Positions 33,154 to 42,636 are shown, counted from the first letter of the stretch. The stretch: 64,000 bases of DNA from Humibacter ginsenosidimutans (GCF_007859675.1 NZ_CP042305.1:2976001-3040000), one strand, 5' to 3'. The notes: generated by a model not told the origin, from the letters alone. Numbers and translations are program-made.

Positions 33154-35430
33154 ATGGCCAACGACGTCGACGCCCTCATCTCCCAGCTCACTCTCGAAGA
33201 GAAGGCGGCGCTCGTCACGGGCGACGGCTTCTGGCACACCAGAGCGATCGAACGACTGGGCATCCCGTCCATCGTGCTCAGCGACGGGCCGCACGGCGTT
33301 CGACGTCAGCCCGCGAACCAGGAGAACGGCATCGGCGGCAGTTACCCCGCCACCTGCTTCCCGCCCGCCGTCGGTCTCGGCTCGACCTGGGACGCCGAGC
33401 TCGTCGAACGGGTCGGCGAGGCGCTCGGCGACGAGTCCAACGCGCTCGATGTGCAGGTGCTGCTCGGGCCGGGCATCAACATCAAGCGCTCGCCGCTGTG
33501 CGGGCGCAACTTCGAGTACTTCTCCGAGGACCCGCTGATCGCCGGCTCGCTGGGAGCGGCGCTGATCCGCGGCATCCAGTCCAAGGGCGTCGGCACGTCG
33601 CTGAAGCACTACGCGGCCAACAGCCAGGAGACCGACCGCTTTCGGGTGAGCGCCGACATGGATGAGCGCACGGCCAGAGAGATCTACCTCGCCGGCTTCG
33701 AACGCGCGGTGAAGGAGGCCTCGCCCGCCACACTCATGGCGGCCTACAACAGGCTCAACGGCGTCTACGCCACCGAGGATCACTGGCTGCTCACCGACGT
33801 GCTCCGTGAGGAGTGGGGCTTCGACGGTCTCGTCGTCTCCGACTGGGGCGCGGTCAACGACAGGGATGCCGCGGTCGCGGCCGGCCTCGACCTCGAGATG
33901 CCCGAGTCGGAGGCCGGCCCGACCGCGATCGTGGCGGCCGTGCGGGGCGGCTCCCTCGACGAGGCCGCGCTCGACGCTGCCGTGCGCAACGTGCTTCGGC
34001 TCGTGCTCGACCACGCGCACCTCAAGGCGGATGCCGGCCGTGCGCTCGCCGTTCCCGACGACCTGGTCGAGGCGCATCACGATCTCGCCAGGGAGGTGGC
34101 GTCGAGGGCCGCGGTGCTGCTCAAGAACGACGGGGAGATTCTGCCGCTGTCGACGGAGGCATCCATCGCCGTCGTCGGCGAGTTCGCACGCAACCCGCGC
34201 TACCAGGGCGCGGGCAGCTCGCAGATCGTGCCGACCCGACTCGATGACGCGCTCACGCAGATTCGGCAGATCGCCGGTTCGGGCGTGACGTTCGCGCCGG
34301 GATTCACGCTCGACGGCAGCGGGGATGCCGCGGCGCTGCGCAGCGAGGCCGTGGCCGTGGCGACCGCCGCCCAGGTGGTCGTCGTCTTCCTCGGCCTGCC
34401 GTCGGTGGCGGAGTCGGAGGGCTACGACCGCGAGAACATCGACCTTCCCGTCGATCAGATCGCGCTGCTCGCCGAGGTCGCGCAGGCGAATCCGAACGTC
34501 GTCGTCGTGCTGTCGAACGGGTCGGCGGTGCGCGTCTCCGACTGGCAGGCTGGTGCGCGTGCCGTGCTCGAGGGATGGCTGCTCGGGCAGGGCGGCGGGC
34601 GGGCGACCGCGGACATCCTCTTCGGCATCGCCAATCCGAGCGGTCGGCTCACCGAGACCATCCCGGAGAAGCTCGAAGACAACTCGGCGTTCCTCGTCTA
34701 CCCGGGGCGCGACGGCCACCTGCCGTACGGCGACGGTGTCTTCGTGGGCTACCGCTGGTACGACGCGCGCGAGCTGCCTGTGAGCTACCCGTTCGGGCAC
34801 GGCCTCTCGTACACGACGTTCCAGTACTCGGGCCTGTCGCTGAGCATGACGGGAGAGGATGCCGACCTCGCCGTGCACGCATCCGTCACGGTCACGAACA
34901 CGGGCACCGTCGCGGGCCGTGAGATCGTGCAGCTCTATGTGAGCGCACCCAGTGCCGAGGTGCGGCGTCCGCTGAACGAGCTGCGCGGATTCCGTGCGGT
35001 GCCGCTGGAGCCGGGCGAGAGCCGGGAGGTATCGTTCACGCTCGGGTTCCGCGACTTCGCGTACTTCCACCCGACGCTGAAGCGCTGGTATGTCGAGAAC
35101 GGGTCGGTGGACATTCTGGTCGGAGCGAGCTCGCGGGACATTCGCGAGCGCGGCAGCGTCGAGCTGCGGGTGAACGAACCTGTGGCGCCGCTCGACCGCC
35201 AGTCGACGGTGGCGGAGTGGATGAAGCATCCGGGCGGCCAGCAGGTGCTGCAGGGGCTGATCAAGCAGGCCGCGGCTCAGAACCCCGAGGCGGCGATGAT
35301 GTTCCAGGACCAGGAGCTCATCACCATGATGGGGTCGATGCCGCTGCGTCGCATCGGGCGCTTCCCGGGAATCGGCCTCGACGACCAGGCGCTCGACGCG
35401 ATCGTCGCGCAGGCGAACGCGGCCGTCTGA
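33154..35430 (+). CDS. Glycoside hydrolase family 3, beta-glucosidase-like
   Basis: A 758-residue GH3 enzyme without signal peptide, so probably cytoplasmic. The N-terminal barrel opens ISQLTLEEKAALVTGDGFWHT and contains SDGPHGVR, KHYAANSQETDR and GFDGLVVSDWGAV, where Asp230 is the nucleophile. The GH3-C sandwich has ASRAAVLLKNDGEILPLS and GAGSSQIVPTRL; the fibronectin III-like domain is around PFGHGLSYTTFQYSGLSLS to LRGFRAVPLEPGESREVSF. The last 70 residues (MKHPGGQQVLQGLIK...LDDQALDAIVAQANAAV) are a helical extension often present in actinobacterial GH3. ATG 33145 is an alternative start. Likely substrate is a plant beta-glucoside or xyloside. Confidence 0.92.
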   Translation: MANDVDALISQLTLEEKAALVTGDGFWHTRAIERLGIPSIVLSDGPHGVRRQPANQENGIGGSYPATCFPPAVGLGSTWDAELVERVGEALGDESNALDVQVLLGPGINIKRSPLCGRNFEYFSEDPLIAGSLGAALIRGIQSKGVGTSLKHYAANSQETDRFRVSADMDERTAREIYLAGFERAVKEASPATLMAAYNRLNGVYATEDHWLLTDVLREEWGFDGLVVSDWGAVNDRDAAVAAGLDLEMPESEAGPTAIVAAVRGGSLDEAALDAAVRNVLRLVLDHAHLKADAGRALAVPDDLVEAHHDLAREVASRAAVLLKNDGEILPLSTEASIAVVGEFARNPRYQGAGSSQIVPTRLDDALTQIRQIAGSGVTFAPGFTLDGSGDAAALRSEAVAVATAAQVVVVFLGLPSVAESEGYDRENIDLPVDQIALLAEVAQANPNVVVVLSNGSAVRVSDWQAGARAVLEGWLLGQGGGRATADILFGIANPSGRLTETIPEKLEDNSAFLVYPGRDGHLPYGDGVFVGYRWYDARELPVSYPFGHGLSYTTFQYSGLSLSMTGEDADLAVHASVTVTNTGTVAGREIVQLYVSAPSAEVRRPLNELRGFRAVPLEPGESREVSFTLGFRDFAYFHPTLKRWYVENGSVDILVGASSRDIRERGSVELRVNEPVAPLDRQSTVAEWMKHPGGQQVLQGLIKQAAAQNPEAAMMFQDQELITMMGSMPLRRIGRFPGIGLDDQALDAIVAQANAAV

Positions 35431-35450
35431 CCCGTGCCGCCTGCCGCCGT

Positions 35451-35505
35451 GCAGGATATGCGGTCCGCCGAGGACATATCCGGCTCCGATCGCCGCATAT
35501 CCTGC
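35451..35505. repeat. 13-bp perfect inverted repeat between GH3 and POT genes
   Basis: GCAGGATATGCGG (35451-35463) and CCGCATATCCTGC (35493-35505), with a further GGACATATCC in the loop. It could be the GH3 terminator stem or a binding site for the POT gene promoter 40 bp downstream. I did not find a second copy in the window. Confidence 0.65.
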
Positions 35506-35543
35506 GCGGCTGCGGTGCTGCGCGTGAACGCCCTGGTGGGGCA

Positions 35544-35555
35544 TAGCCTGGGGTG
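35544..35555 (+). promoter_or_regulatory. Candidate leaderless -10 box of the POT gene
   Basis: TAGCCT (35544-35549) is 6 nt before ATG 35556 (or 3 nt before GTG 35553). Confidence 0.45.
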
Positions 35556-37031
35556 ATGAGTGCGGACGCGGGGGCGCCGACCGACACGACGCGAGACGAA
35601 CACGGGAAGACCTTCTTCGGGCAGCCGAGGTCGCTGGCCAACATCTTCGGGGTGGAGATGTGGGAGAGGTTCTCCTTCTACGGCATGCAGGGCATCCTGC
35701 TGCTCTACCTCTACTTCTCGGTGGCCGACGGCGGCCTCGCGATGCCGAAGCCCGTGGCGGCGGGCATCGTCGGCGCCTACGGCGGCGCGGTCTACCTGTC
35801 GACGATCATCGGCGCGTGGGTGGCCGACCGGCTGCTCGGCTCCGAGCGCGTGCTGTTCTACAGCGCGATCGTCATCATGTGCGGGCACCTCTCGCTCGCG
35901 CTGCTGCCCGGACTCGCCGGGCTCGGTGTGGGCCTCGTACTCATCGCCGTCGGATCCGGCGGGCTCAAGGCCAACGCCACCACAGTGGTCGGCACGCTCT
36001 ACGGCGAGCACGACACGCGACGGGATGCCGGGTTCTCGATCTTCTATCTCGGCATCAACCTCGGCGCCTTCTTCGGGCCGCTGCTGACGGGGTTGCTGCA
36101 AGACACGATCGGGTTCCACTTCGGTTTCGGGCTCGCCGCGCTCGGCATGGCCATCGGTCTCGTGCAATACTCGTTCGGCCGCAAGCGGCTGCCGGCCGAG
36201 GCGAGCAAGGTTCCCAACCCGCTGCCGCGTTCGCGTTACGGGCTGTGGATCGGCATCGCGCTCGCGGGCGTGGCCGTGATCGTCGTGCTCACGCTCGTCG
36301 GTGTCATTCGGGCGACGAACCTCTCGCTCGTGGTCATCATCGTGACGGTCGTGGCCGCGGTCGCCTATTTCGCGGTCATCCTCGCCAGCAACCTCACGGA
36401 TGTCGAGCGCAGCCGCGTCTACGCGTTCATCCCGCTCTTCATCGCGAGCACAGCGTTCTGGTCGTTGTACCAGCAGCAGTTCACCGTCGTCACGTTCTAT
36501 TCGGACACTCGACTCAACAGGGACATCTTCGGGTGGGAGTTTCCCATCTCGTGGGTGCAGTCGATCAACCCCATCTTCATCATCATCCTGAGCGGAGTCT
36601 TCGCCGCCATCTGGACGAAGATGGGCGAGCGACAACCGTCGACGCCGATCAAGTTCGCGCTGGGCACCGCGATCATGGGCGTGGCTTTCCTGCTGTTCCT
36701 GCCGTTCGCGGGCGGCGGCAAGAACAGCACACCGCTCATCGCGATGGTGGGCATCCTCTTCGTCTTCACGATCGCCGAGTTGCTGCTCTCGCCCGTCGGG
36801 CTGTCGGTCTCGACAAAGCTCGCGCCCGCGCGTTTCCACGCGCAGATGGTCGCGCTCTTCTTCTTGTCCGTCGCGTTGGGCACGGCACTCAGCGGTCAGC
36901 TGGCCGAGCTTTACTCGCCGCAGACCGAGGGCTGGTACTTCGGAATCCTCGGTGCGATCGCCATCGTGATCGGCGTGCTGCTCGCGCTCGCCGCGCCGTG
37001 GATCCGGCGAGCCATGCGCGGCGTGCAATAG
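35556..37031 (+). CDS. POT/PTR family proton-coupled oligopeptide transporter
   Basis: A 491-residue transporter with about 14 hydrophobic segments. The signature ExxERFxxYG is present (EMWERFSFYGM, about residue 35), as are GAYGGAVYLSTIIGAWVADRLLG (motif of helices 2-3) and FYLGINLGAFFGPLL. The second half carries FIPLFIASTAFWSLYQQQ. Members import di- and tripeptides with protons. The N-terminal 30 residues are hydrophilic. It is a stand-alone gene on its own promoter. Confidence 0.93.
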   Translation: MSADAGAPTDTTRDEHGKTFFGQPRSLANIFGVEMWERFSFYGMQGILLLYLYFSVADGGLAMPKPVAAGIVGAYGGAVYLSTIIGAWVADRLLGSERVLFYSAIVIMCGHLSLALLPGLAGLGVGLVLIAVGSGGLKANATTVVGTLYGEHDTRRDAGFSIFYLGINLGAFFGPLLTGLLQDTIGFHFGFGLAALGMAIGLVQYSFGRKRLPAEASKVPNPLPRSRYGLWIGIALAGVAVIVVLTLVGVIRATNLSLVVIIVTVVAAVAYFAVILASNLTDVERSRVYAFIPLFIASTAFWSLYQQQFTVVTFYSDTRLNRDIFGWEFPISWVQSINPIFIIILSGVFAAIWTKMGERQPSTPIKFALGTAIMGVAFLLFLPFAGGGKNSTPLIAMVGILFVFTIAELLLSPVGLSVSTKLAPARFHAQMVALFFLSVALGTALSGQLAELYSPQTEGWYFGILGAIAIVIGVLLALAAPWIRRAMRGVQ

Positions 37032-37115
37032 GCAGGGTGCGAGAAGCAGAGCGCACGAGGTGGGGCGCAGTGGGCAGCGCGCCGTATGCGGCTCACCCCA
37101 GAGAATGCGTCGGGC

Positions 37116-37868
37116 TCAGCGGCCGAGGGCGCCCAACTGGATGAGGAGCCAGATGGAGACACCGGTGCCGACGGCGAGGGCGGCACCGCCCGTGATGATG
37201 CCGGTGAGGGCGAAGGCGCGCGGTTTGCCGCCGAGGTAGCCGATGATGCCGAGCGCGATCGCGACGAACGCCGGGATCCAGGCGGCGAAGCTCACCCCGG
37301 GGATGACCGCGAACGCGGCTGCGACGATGCCGAGGATCATCGCGATCAGGCCGAACTTGGCCCGTGGGTTCACCGGCGTGGGAGCGGCGGCGCTGCCGAA
37401 CGACCACCGCAACGATGCGGCATCGGCTGCGTCTGCGGGCAGGACGCCTTCGGCGGTCGGCCCTCCGATCGGCGCGGGCGGCAGCGGAGCGTACGGCTCC
37501 GGCTGGAACACCGGTGCCGCGGGGGCGACCGGCGCGACGTACGGCTCCGGCTGGAACGTGGGAGCGGCGGGAGTGGGGAATGGCTCCGGCTGAGGACTCG
37601 GAGCAGCGCCGGGAAACGATGCCGTGTCCGCGATCGGTGTGACCGCTGTCGCGGACTGCGGCGAGACATCCTGCGCCTCGAACGGTGGCCCGACGGGGCG
37701 CATGATCGTCGAGTCCTCGATCTCGGATGCCGCTGCAGAAATCCCCCCGGTGGCGGGAGCGCGGTGCACTGCGCGGGAGATGCCGGTCCACTCGATTCCC
37801 GACCAGTACAGTTCTTCCGCGTCATTCCACGGATTCGGGTACCAGCCCGCCGGAATCTCTGCCGCCAT
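37116..37868 (-). CDS. DUF2510-domain membrane protein
   Basis: A 250-residue protein. Residues 1-30 form a DUF2510 domain (IPAGWYPNPWNDAEELYWSGIEWTG, the GWYPDP...WDGxxWT pattern). A long Pro/Ala linker follows with three near-repeats of FQPEPY/PQPEPF. The C-terminal 75 residues make three hydrophobic helices (FGLIAMILGIVAAAFAVIPGVSFAAWIPAFVAIALGIIGYLGG...), resembling DUF4190. Actinobacterial proteins of this shape are common and uncharacterised. TAGGAT (37876-37881 reversed) is 7 nt before the ATG. Confidence 0.85.
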   Translation of the reverse strand: MAAEIPAGWYPNPWNDAEELYWSGIEWTGISRAVHRAPATGGISAAASEIEDSTIMRPVGPPFEAQDVSPQSATAVTPIADTASFPGAAPSPQPEPFPTPAAPTFQPEPYVAPVAPAAPVFQPEPYAPLPPAPIGGPTAEGVLPADAADAASLRWSFGSAAAPTPVNPRAKFGLIAMILGIVAAAFAVIPGVSFAAWIPAFVAIALGIIGYLGGKPRAFALTGIITGGAALAVGTGVSIWLLIQLGALGR

Positions 37869-38043
37869 GCGAGGAATCCTAGTGGCTGGCGGTCCCGCAG
37901 GCCCCGGCGGGTGACTCGTGCCAGGGGTGGCGAGCGGCGGCATCCCACATGTGCGCCCGAGTAGGTTAGATGCGGTGTGTGCACACCCCCGTGTGCCCGC
38001 ATTGCGTCACAGCGGCCCTGCCGCCTTCACCCATGAGGAGACC

Positions 38044-39345
38044 ATGAGAATCTCGGTCACTGGTTGCGGCTATCTCGGAGCCGTGCACGCCTCTGCAATG
38101 GCCCAGTTGGGGCACGATGTGGTCGGCATCGACGTGGATGCCGCGAAGATCGATCGTCTTGCGGCGGGTGAACCGCCCTTCTTCGAGCCGGGGCTGCCCG
38201 ACCTGCTCACGGAGTCCACGGCGTCCGGACGTCTGCGCTTCACCACGGATGCAGCCGCCGCCGCGAACGCGACGGTGCACTTCGTCGCGGTGGGCACCCC
38301 GCAGACCGCCGACGGCAACGCCGCGGACCTGCGTTATGTGGATGCCGCCATCGACGGCCTTCTTCCGCACATCGGTCCCGGCCACACGGTCGTCGGCAAG
38401 AGCACCGTGCCGGTCGGCACCGCGGCTCGGCTGGCCGAGCGGGTGAAGGCCACGGGTGCGCGTCTCGCGTGGAATCCTGAGTTCTTGCGCGAGGGTTTCG
38501 CGGTGGACGACACGGTGGAACCCGATCGCTTGGTCTACGGCGTCGAAGCGGGAGACGACTCGTCGGTCGCCGTGCTCGACGAGGTGTACGAGCACGCGCT
38601 CGGGCTGGGCACGCCGCGCATCGTCACCGACTTCGCCACCGCCGAGCTCGTCAAGGTGTCGGCCAACGCGTTTCTCGCGACGAAGATCTCATTCATCAAC
38701 GCGATGGCGGAGATCGCCGAGGCGACCGGGGCGGATGTCACGCAGCTCGCGGATGCCATCGGCCACGACGCCCGCATCGGGCGTCGGTTCCTGAACGCCG
38801 GCGTGGGTTTCGGCGGTGGATGCCTGCCCAAGGACATCCGCGCCTTCACGGCGCGGGCGGACGAGCTCGGCCGCGGCGATGCGGTTGCGTTCCTCAAAGA
38901 GGTCGACGCGATCAACCTGCGCCGCCGCAAGCGCGTGGTCGACCTCGCGACCGCGGAGCTCGGCGGCTCCGTCGTGGGCCGCAAGGTGGCGGTGCTCGGG
39001 GTGACGTTCAAGCCGAACTCGGACGACGTGCGCGATTCGCCTGCGCTCGACGTGGCGGTGTCGCTCAAGGGACTGGGTGCGAACGTGGTCGCGACCGACC
39101 CGAAGGGGATCGAGAACGCGAGGAGCAGGCATCCTCAGCTCGACTACGTCGACGACGTGAACGAGGCGCTGCGCGGCGCGGATCTCGTGATCCTCGTGAC
39201 GGAGTGGGCCGAGTACAGGCAGCTCGATCCCGCTGCCGCGCGCACCCTGGTGGCGATGCCGACCATCATCGACGGACGCAACACGCTCGACCGCGACGCC
39301 TGGGTCGGCGCGGGCTGGCGGTACCGGGGCATGGGCCGCGACTGA
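38044..39345 (+). CDS. UDP-glucose 6-dehydrogenase
   Basis: A 433-residue UDP-sugar dehydrogenase (UGDH), which oxidises UDP-glucose to UDP-glucuronate with two NAD+. The N-terminal Rossmann motif is VTGCGYLGAVHASAMAQLGHDVVGID (GxGYxG). VGKSTVPVGTA and WNPEFLREGFAVDD are conserved family blocks, and the catalytic Cys260 is in GVGFGGGCLPKDIRAF. The C-terminal UDP-binding domain contains VAVLGVTFKPNSDDVRDSPALDVAV. GAGGAG precedes the ATG. It is 26 bp ahead of a CE7 esterase gene; a role in surface polysaccharide synthesis is usual but no glycosyltransferases adjoin it. Confidence 0.94.
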   Translation: MRISVTGCGYLGAVHASAMAQLGHDVVGIDVDAAKIDRLAAGEPPFFEPGLPDLLTESTASGRLRFTTDAAAAANATVHFVAVGTPQTADGNAADLRYVDAAIDGLLPHIGPGHTVVGKSTVPVGTAARLAERVKATGARLAWNPEFLREGFAVDDTVEPDRLVYGVEAGDDSSVAVLDEVYEHALGLGTPRIVTDFATAELVKVSANAFLATKISFINAMAEIAEATGADVTQLADAIGHDARIGRRFLNAGVGFGGGCLPKDIRAFTARADELGRGDAVAFLKEVDAINLRRRKRVVDLATAELGGSVVGRKVAVLGVTFKPNSDDVRDSPALDVAVSLKGLGANVVATDPKGIENARSRHPQLDYVDDVNEALRGADLVILVTEWAEYRQLDPAAARTLVAMPTIIDGRNTLDRDAWVGAGWRYRGMGRD

Positions 39346-39371
39346 CCGAAGCACGATCAGAGGACCAGAGG

Positions 39372-40340
39372 ATGTTCGTCGACCTTCCCGAGGCGCAGCT
39401 GCGCGCCTACAGCAGCGACCAGAACGACCCCGCCGACTTCGACGCCTTCTGGGTGCGCACGCTGGCGGAGTCGCGTGCCTTTCCGCTGGGGGTCGTGCTC
39501 ACGCCCGTCGACACGGGACTGACGAGCATCGAGACGTACGACGTCACCTTCAACGGCTATGCGGGCCAGCCGATCAAGGCGTGGTTGCGGGTGCCGGCCG
39601 GCGCCTCGGGGCCGCTGCCCACGATCGTGCAGTTCCAGGGGTACGGCGGCGGCAGGGGGCACGCTCTCGAGAACCTGCTGTGGGCATCCGCCGGCTACGC
39701 GCACTTCTTCATGGACACGCGCGGCCAGGGCTCGACCTGGGGTGGTGGCGACACCGCGGATCCCGACGGCAGCGGGCCGGCCTATCCCGGCGTGATGACG
39801 CGCGGCATCGAGAGCCAGGAGACCTACTACTACCGGCGGCTGTTCACGGATGCCGTGCGCGCCGTCGAGGCCGCGCGGTCGCTCGACGTGGTCGACGCCT
39901 CCAGGGTGGTCGTCACGGGAGGCAGTCAGGGCGGCGGCATCACGCTCGCCGTCGCGGGGCTCGTGCCCGACCTGGTCGGGGCGTTTCCGCGGGTTCCCTT
40001 CCTCTGCGACTTCCGCAGGGCATCCGTGATCACCGACGCCTTTCCGTACAAGGAGATCGGTCGCTACCTCGCGGTGCACCGCGACCGCGTCGAGCAGGTG
40101 CACGACGTGCTGGCCTACTTCGACGGTGTCAACTTCGCCAAGCGGGCGACGGCGCCGGCCTGGTTCACCACGGCGCTGATGGACGACGTGTGCCCTGCGT
40201 CGACCGTGTTCGGTGCCTTCAACGCGTATGCCGGGGCGGCCAAGCAGATCGAGATCTGGCCGTACAACGGACACGAGGGCGGGCAGATCGACGACGATCA
40301 GCAGATGCTGCGGGTGCTGCGCGAGCTGATGCCGGCCTGA
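39372..40340 (+). CDS. CE7 acetylxylan esterase / cephalosporin-C deacetylase
   Basis: A 322-residue carbohydrate esterase family 7 protein of standard length. The N-terminal MFVDLPEAQLRAYSSDQNDPADFDAFW is typical. The oxyanion RGQG motif is in DTRGQGSTWG, the nucleophile Ser185 is in VTGGSQGGG, the Asp is probably in MDDVCPAST and the catalytic His is in YNGHEGG. CE7 enzymes remove acetyl groups from xylo-oligosaccharides, and most are cytoplasmic hexamers; no signal peptide is present here. It could be co-transcribed with the UDP-glucose dehydrogenase gene. Other sugar genes in the window suggest plant polysaccharide use. Confidence 0.93.
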   Translation: MFVDLPEAQLRAYSSDQNDPADFDAFWVRTLAESRAFPLGVVLTPVDTGLTSIETYDVTFNGYAGQPIKAWLRVPAGASGPLPTIVQFQGYGGGRGHALENLLWASAGYAHFFMDTRGQGSTWGGGDTADPDGSGPAYPGVMTRGIESQETYYYRRLFTDAVRAVEAARSLDVVDASRVVVTGGSQGGGITLAVAGLVPDLVGAFPRVPFLCDFRRASVITDAFPYKEIGRYLAVHRDRVEQVHDVLAYFDGVNFAKRATAPAWFTTALMDDVCPASTVFGAFNAYAGAAKQIEIWPYNGHEGGQIDDDQQMLRVLRELMPA

Positions 40341-40384
40341 GCCGCTGCACTGCTGAGCCGCTGCCTTTCTGAACCGCTGCCGAG
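40337..40384. repeat. 16-bp tandem repeat at the end of the CE7 gene
   Basis: CTGAGCCGCTGCACTG, CTGAGCCGCTGCCTTT and CTGAACCGCTGCCGAG follow each other with a 16-bp period; the first unit includes the stop codon (TGA). Same kind of gene-end array as at 14541. Confidence 0.8.
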
Positions 40385-40555
40385 CCGAGCTGCTCCTTGT
40401 CTGGGCCATTGCCGAACCGACCCGCGGACTCGCGCGGATTCTCGGGGTGACGGAGGGTGCAGAAACCTCCGTCGGTGAGACGCATCTCAGGCTGCGGGCG
40501 TCGTGCGAGCCGCATCCGAAGCTGAAGCATCGACGGCTGCACTACGTTCACGGCT

Positions 40556-41047
40556 ATGGGCTCGTACACGTTCCTCGGACTGCCGCTGCACATCCTTCTC
40601 GTGCACGTGGTGGTGGTGCTCGTACCGCTCACGGCGATCGCGGTGTTGCTGCACGGACTGTGGCCGGCAGCGGCTCGGCGTCTCGGGTTCGTCACGCCGC
40701 TGGCGGCCCTCGTGGTGCTCGTGCTCACCCCGATCACGGTGAACGCCGGGCAGGCGCTGGAGACCGAGGTTCCCGTCACGGCGGCGGTGCAGCAGCACGC
40801 CGACCTCGGTCAGACGCTGCTCGGCTGGGTCATCCCGCTGTTCGTCGTCGCGGTCGTCGAGTGGGTCTGGACCCGGTGGGGTGAGAGGATGCTCGGCGCC
40901 CGGATCACCCCCAGCGCCGTGCTCGGCATCCGCCTGCTCATCGGCATCGCGGCCGTCGTGGTGGCCGTGGGCGTCGTGATCGACGTGGTGCTCATCGGCG
41001 ATGCCGGCGCACGCGCCGTGTGGGGACACCTCGCGAACGTGGGCTGA
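40556..41047 (+). CDS. DUF2231-like membrane protein
   Basis: A 163-residue protein with four hydrophobic segments. The N-terminal GLPLHILLVHVVVVLVPLTAIAVLL resembles the GxPLHPxLVHxPIAL start of DUF2231 proteins, with His residues inside the first helix; HADLGQTLLGW is a second conserved spot. Function is unknown; some relatives are thought to bind heme or take part in redox chemistry, which I cannot test. TACGTT (40543-40548) lies 7 nt before the ATG. Confidence 0.78.
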   Translation: MGSYTFLGLPLHILLVHVVVVLVPLTAIAVLLHGLWPAAARRLGFVTPLAALVVLVLTPITVNAGQALETEVPVTAAVQQHADLGQTLLGWVIPLFVVAVVEWVWTRWGERMLGARITPSAVLGIRLLIGIAAVVVAVGVVIDVVLIGDAGARAVWGHLANVG

Positions 41048-41113
41048 TCGAGCGAGCTCGCTGCGGCGGGGCTGCGGCACGCACCGCTGTAACCGGGCCA
41101 GCCCCTGCGCGAT

Positions 41114-41172
41114 TGCGCCACCTCTCGGCTGCTGCGCCAGAAAACGTGGCGCGGCAGCCGAGAGCCGGCGCA
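41114..41172. repeat. Double-stem palindromic repeat, copy B
   Basis: Outer arms TGCGCC (41114-41119)/GGCGCA (41167-41172), a middle perfect 11-bp stem CTCTCGGCTGC (41122-41132)/GCAGCCGAGAG (41154-41164) and an inner core GCGCCAGAAAACGTGGCGC (41134-41152). Placed between convergent genes. Confidence 0.85.
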
Positions 41173-41202
41173 GCAGCGGGAGAGCGGCGGCCGCCGCTCC
41201 GG

Positions 41203-42522
41203 CTACTTCTTCGCGGACGAGGCCGACCGCGTGCGGGACGCGGCGGCGCGCGGGCGCGGGGTCGAGGCATCCGCCGCTTCGGTCGCCGCGCGGTGCACGG
41301 GCTGCAGGCGGGCGAGCTGTGTCACGTGCGACGGGGCGAGCTCCTCGAGCGACGAGACGCCGAGCAGGCGCATGGTGCGAACGAGCTGGGTCGACAAGAT
41401 GTCGATCGTCTTGTCGACGCCCGCGCGGCCGCCCGCCATCAGGCCGTAGAGATATGCGCGGCCGATGAGCGTGAACTTCGCGCCGAGCGCCACGGACGCC
41501 ACGATGTCGGCGCCGTTCATGATGCCTGTGTCGATCATGACGGTGGCGTCCTTGCCGACCTCGCGCACGACATCCGGCAGCAGCCAGAACGGCACGGGCG
41601 CGCGGTCGAGCTGACGGCCTCCGTGGTTGGAGAGCACGATGCCGTCGACGTCGAGGTCGATCAGCTTCTTGGAGTCCTGCACGTTCTGCACGCCCTTGAT
41701 CACGATCTTGCCCGGCCACAGCTCGCGGATGACGGCGAGGTCTTCGTAGCTGATCGTCGGGTCCATGGCGGCGTCGAGCAGGTCGCCGACCGTGCCGCCC
41801 GTCGACGACAGCGACGCGAACTCGAGCGGCGGGGTGGTGAGGAAGTCGATCCACCACCACGGCCGTGGAATGGCGTTGATGATGGTGCCGAGCGTCAGCT
41901 GCGGGGGAATGGAGAACCCGTTGCGCTTGTCGCGCAGGCGGGCGCCGGCGATGGGCGTGTCGACCGTGAACATGAGCGTGTCGAACCCGGCGGCCGCTGC
42001 GCGCTTGGCGAGCCCGTACGAGATCTCGCGGTCGCGCATGACGTAGAGCTGGAACCAGTTGCGGCCGTTCGGGTTCGCCGCCTTGACGCCCTCGATCGAC
42101 GTCGTGCCGAGCGTCGAGAGCGTGAACGGGATGCCCGCGGCACCCGCCGCGCCCGCGCCGGCGATCTCGCCCTCGGTCTGCATCAGCCGGGTGAACCCGG
42201 TCGGCGCGATGCCGAACGGCAGCGCCGACGGACCTCCGAGGATCCGGGTCGACGTGTCGACATCGACAGCGGGCTTGAGGATGCCGGGGTGGAACTCCAC
42301 GTCCTCGAACGCCTGCCGCGCCCTGGCGAGGCTGATCTCGCCCTCCGCCGAGCCGTCGGTGTAGTCGAAGGCGGCCTTCGGGGTACGGCGCTTCGCGATC
42401 GTGCGTAGGTCGGCGATCGTGAGCGCGGCATCCAGTCGCCGCTTCTTCGCGTTGAGCTCGGGCTTTTTGAACTTCATCAGCTGTGCGAGTTCGCGCACAT
42501 CGGGCAGCTGGCGCTGGACCAT
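41203..42522 (-). CDS. lldD: FMN-dependent L-lactate dehydrogenase
   Basis: A 439-residue alpha-hydroxy-acid dehydrogenase of the respiratory (quinone-linked) lactate dehydrogenase type. Seen: [87 protein letters not shown], and the catalytic loop [15 protein letters not shown] with the base His and Arg. The FMN-phosphate site is [20 protein letters not shown]. The C-terminal 30 residues are Ala/Arg/Ser rich and poorly conserved. AAGGAG precedes the ATG. The LldR-type regulator gene lies just upstream on the same strand, fitting an lldR-lldD unit. Substrate could be another 2-hydroxy acid. Confidence 0.88.
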   Translation of the reverse strand: MVQRQLPDVRELAQLMKFKKPELNAKKRRLDAALTIADLRTIAKRRTPKAAFDYTDGSAEGEISLARARQAFEDVEFHPGILKPAVDVDTSTRILGGPSALPFGIAPTGFTRLMQTEGEIAGAGAAGAAGIPFTLSTLGTTSIEGVKAANPNGRNWFQLYVMRDREISYGLAKRAAAAGFDTLMFTVDTPIAGARLRDKRNGFSIPPQLTLGTIINAIPRPWWWIDFLTTPPLEFASLSSTGGTVGDLLDAAMDPTISYEDLAVIRELWPGKIVIKGVQNVQDSKKLIDLDVDGIVLSNHGGRQLDRAPVPFWLLPDVVREVGKDATVMIDTGIMNGADIVASVALGAKFTLIGRAYLYGLMAGGRAGVDKTIDILSTQLVRTMRLLGVSSLEELAPSHVTQLARLQPVHRAATEAADASTPRPRAAASRTRSASSAKK

Positions 42523-42538
42523 GGGTTCTCCTTCGTCG

Positions 42539-42570
42539 TGTCTCGTGTGTGTCGTGTCTCGTGTGTGTCG
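42539..42570. repeat. 16-bp perfect direct repeat ahead of lldD
   Basis: TGTCTCGTGTGTGTCG occurs twice back to back (42539-42554 and 42555-42570), between the regulator stop and the lldD ribosome site. Confidence 0.85.
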
Positions 42571-42575
42571 CCTTC

Positions 42576-42636
42576 GCCGAGACGTCACACAACGCGATCG
42601 GTTCCGCGTGCGGAGCGCGTTTTGTGACGTCTCGGC
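42576..42636. repeat. Long inverted repeat overlapping the regulator's 3' end
   Basis: 21-bp arms at 42576-42596 and 42616-42636 match in 20 of 21 positions; the core words are GACGTCACA and TGTGACGTC. The stop codon of the upstream regulator (42585-42587) lies in one arm, so its last 17 codons are encoded by the element. The stem could terminate or attenuate transcription into lldD. Confidence 0.85.
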
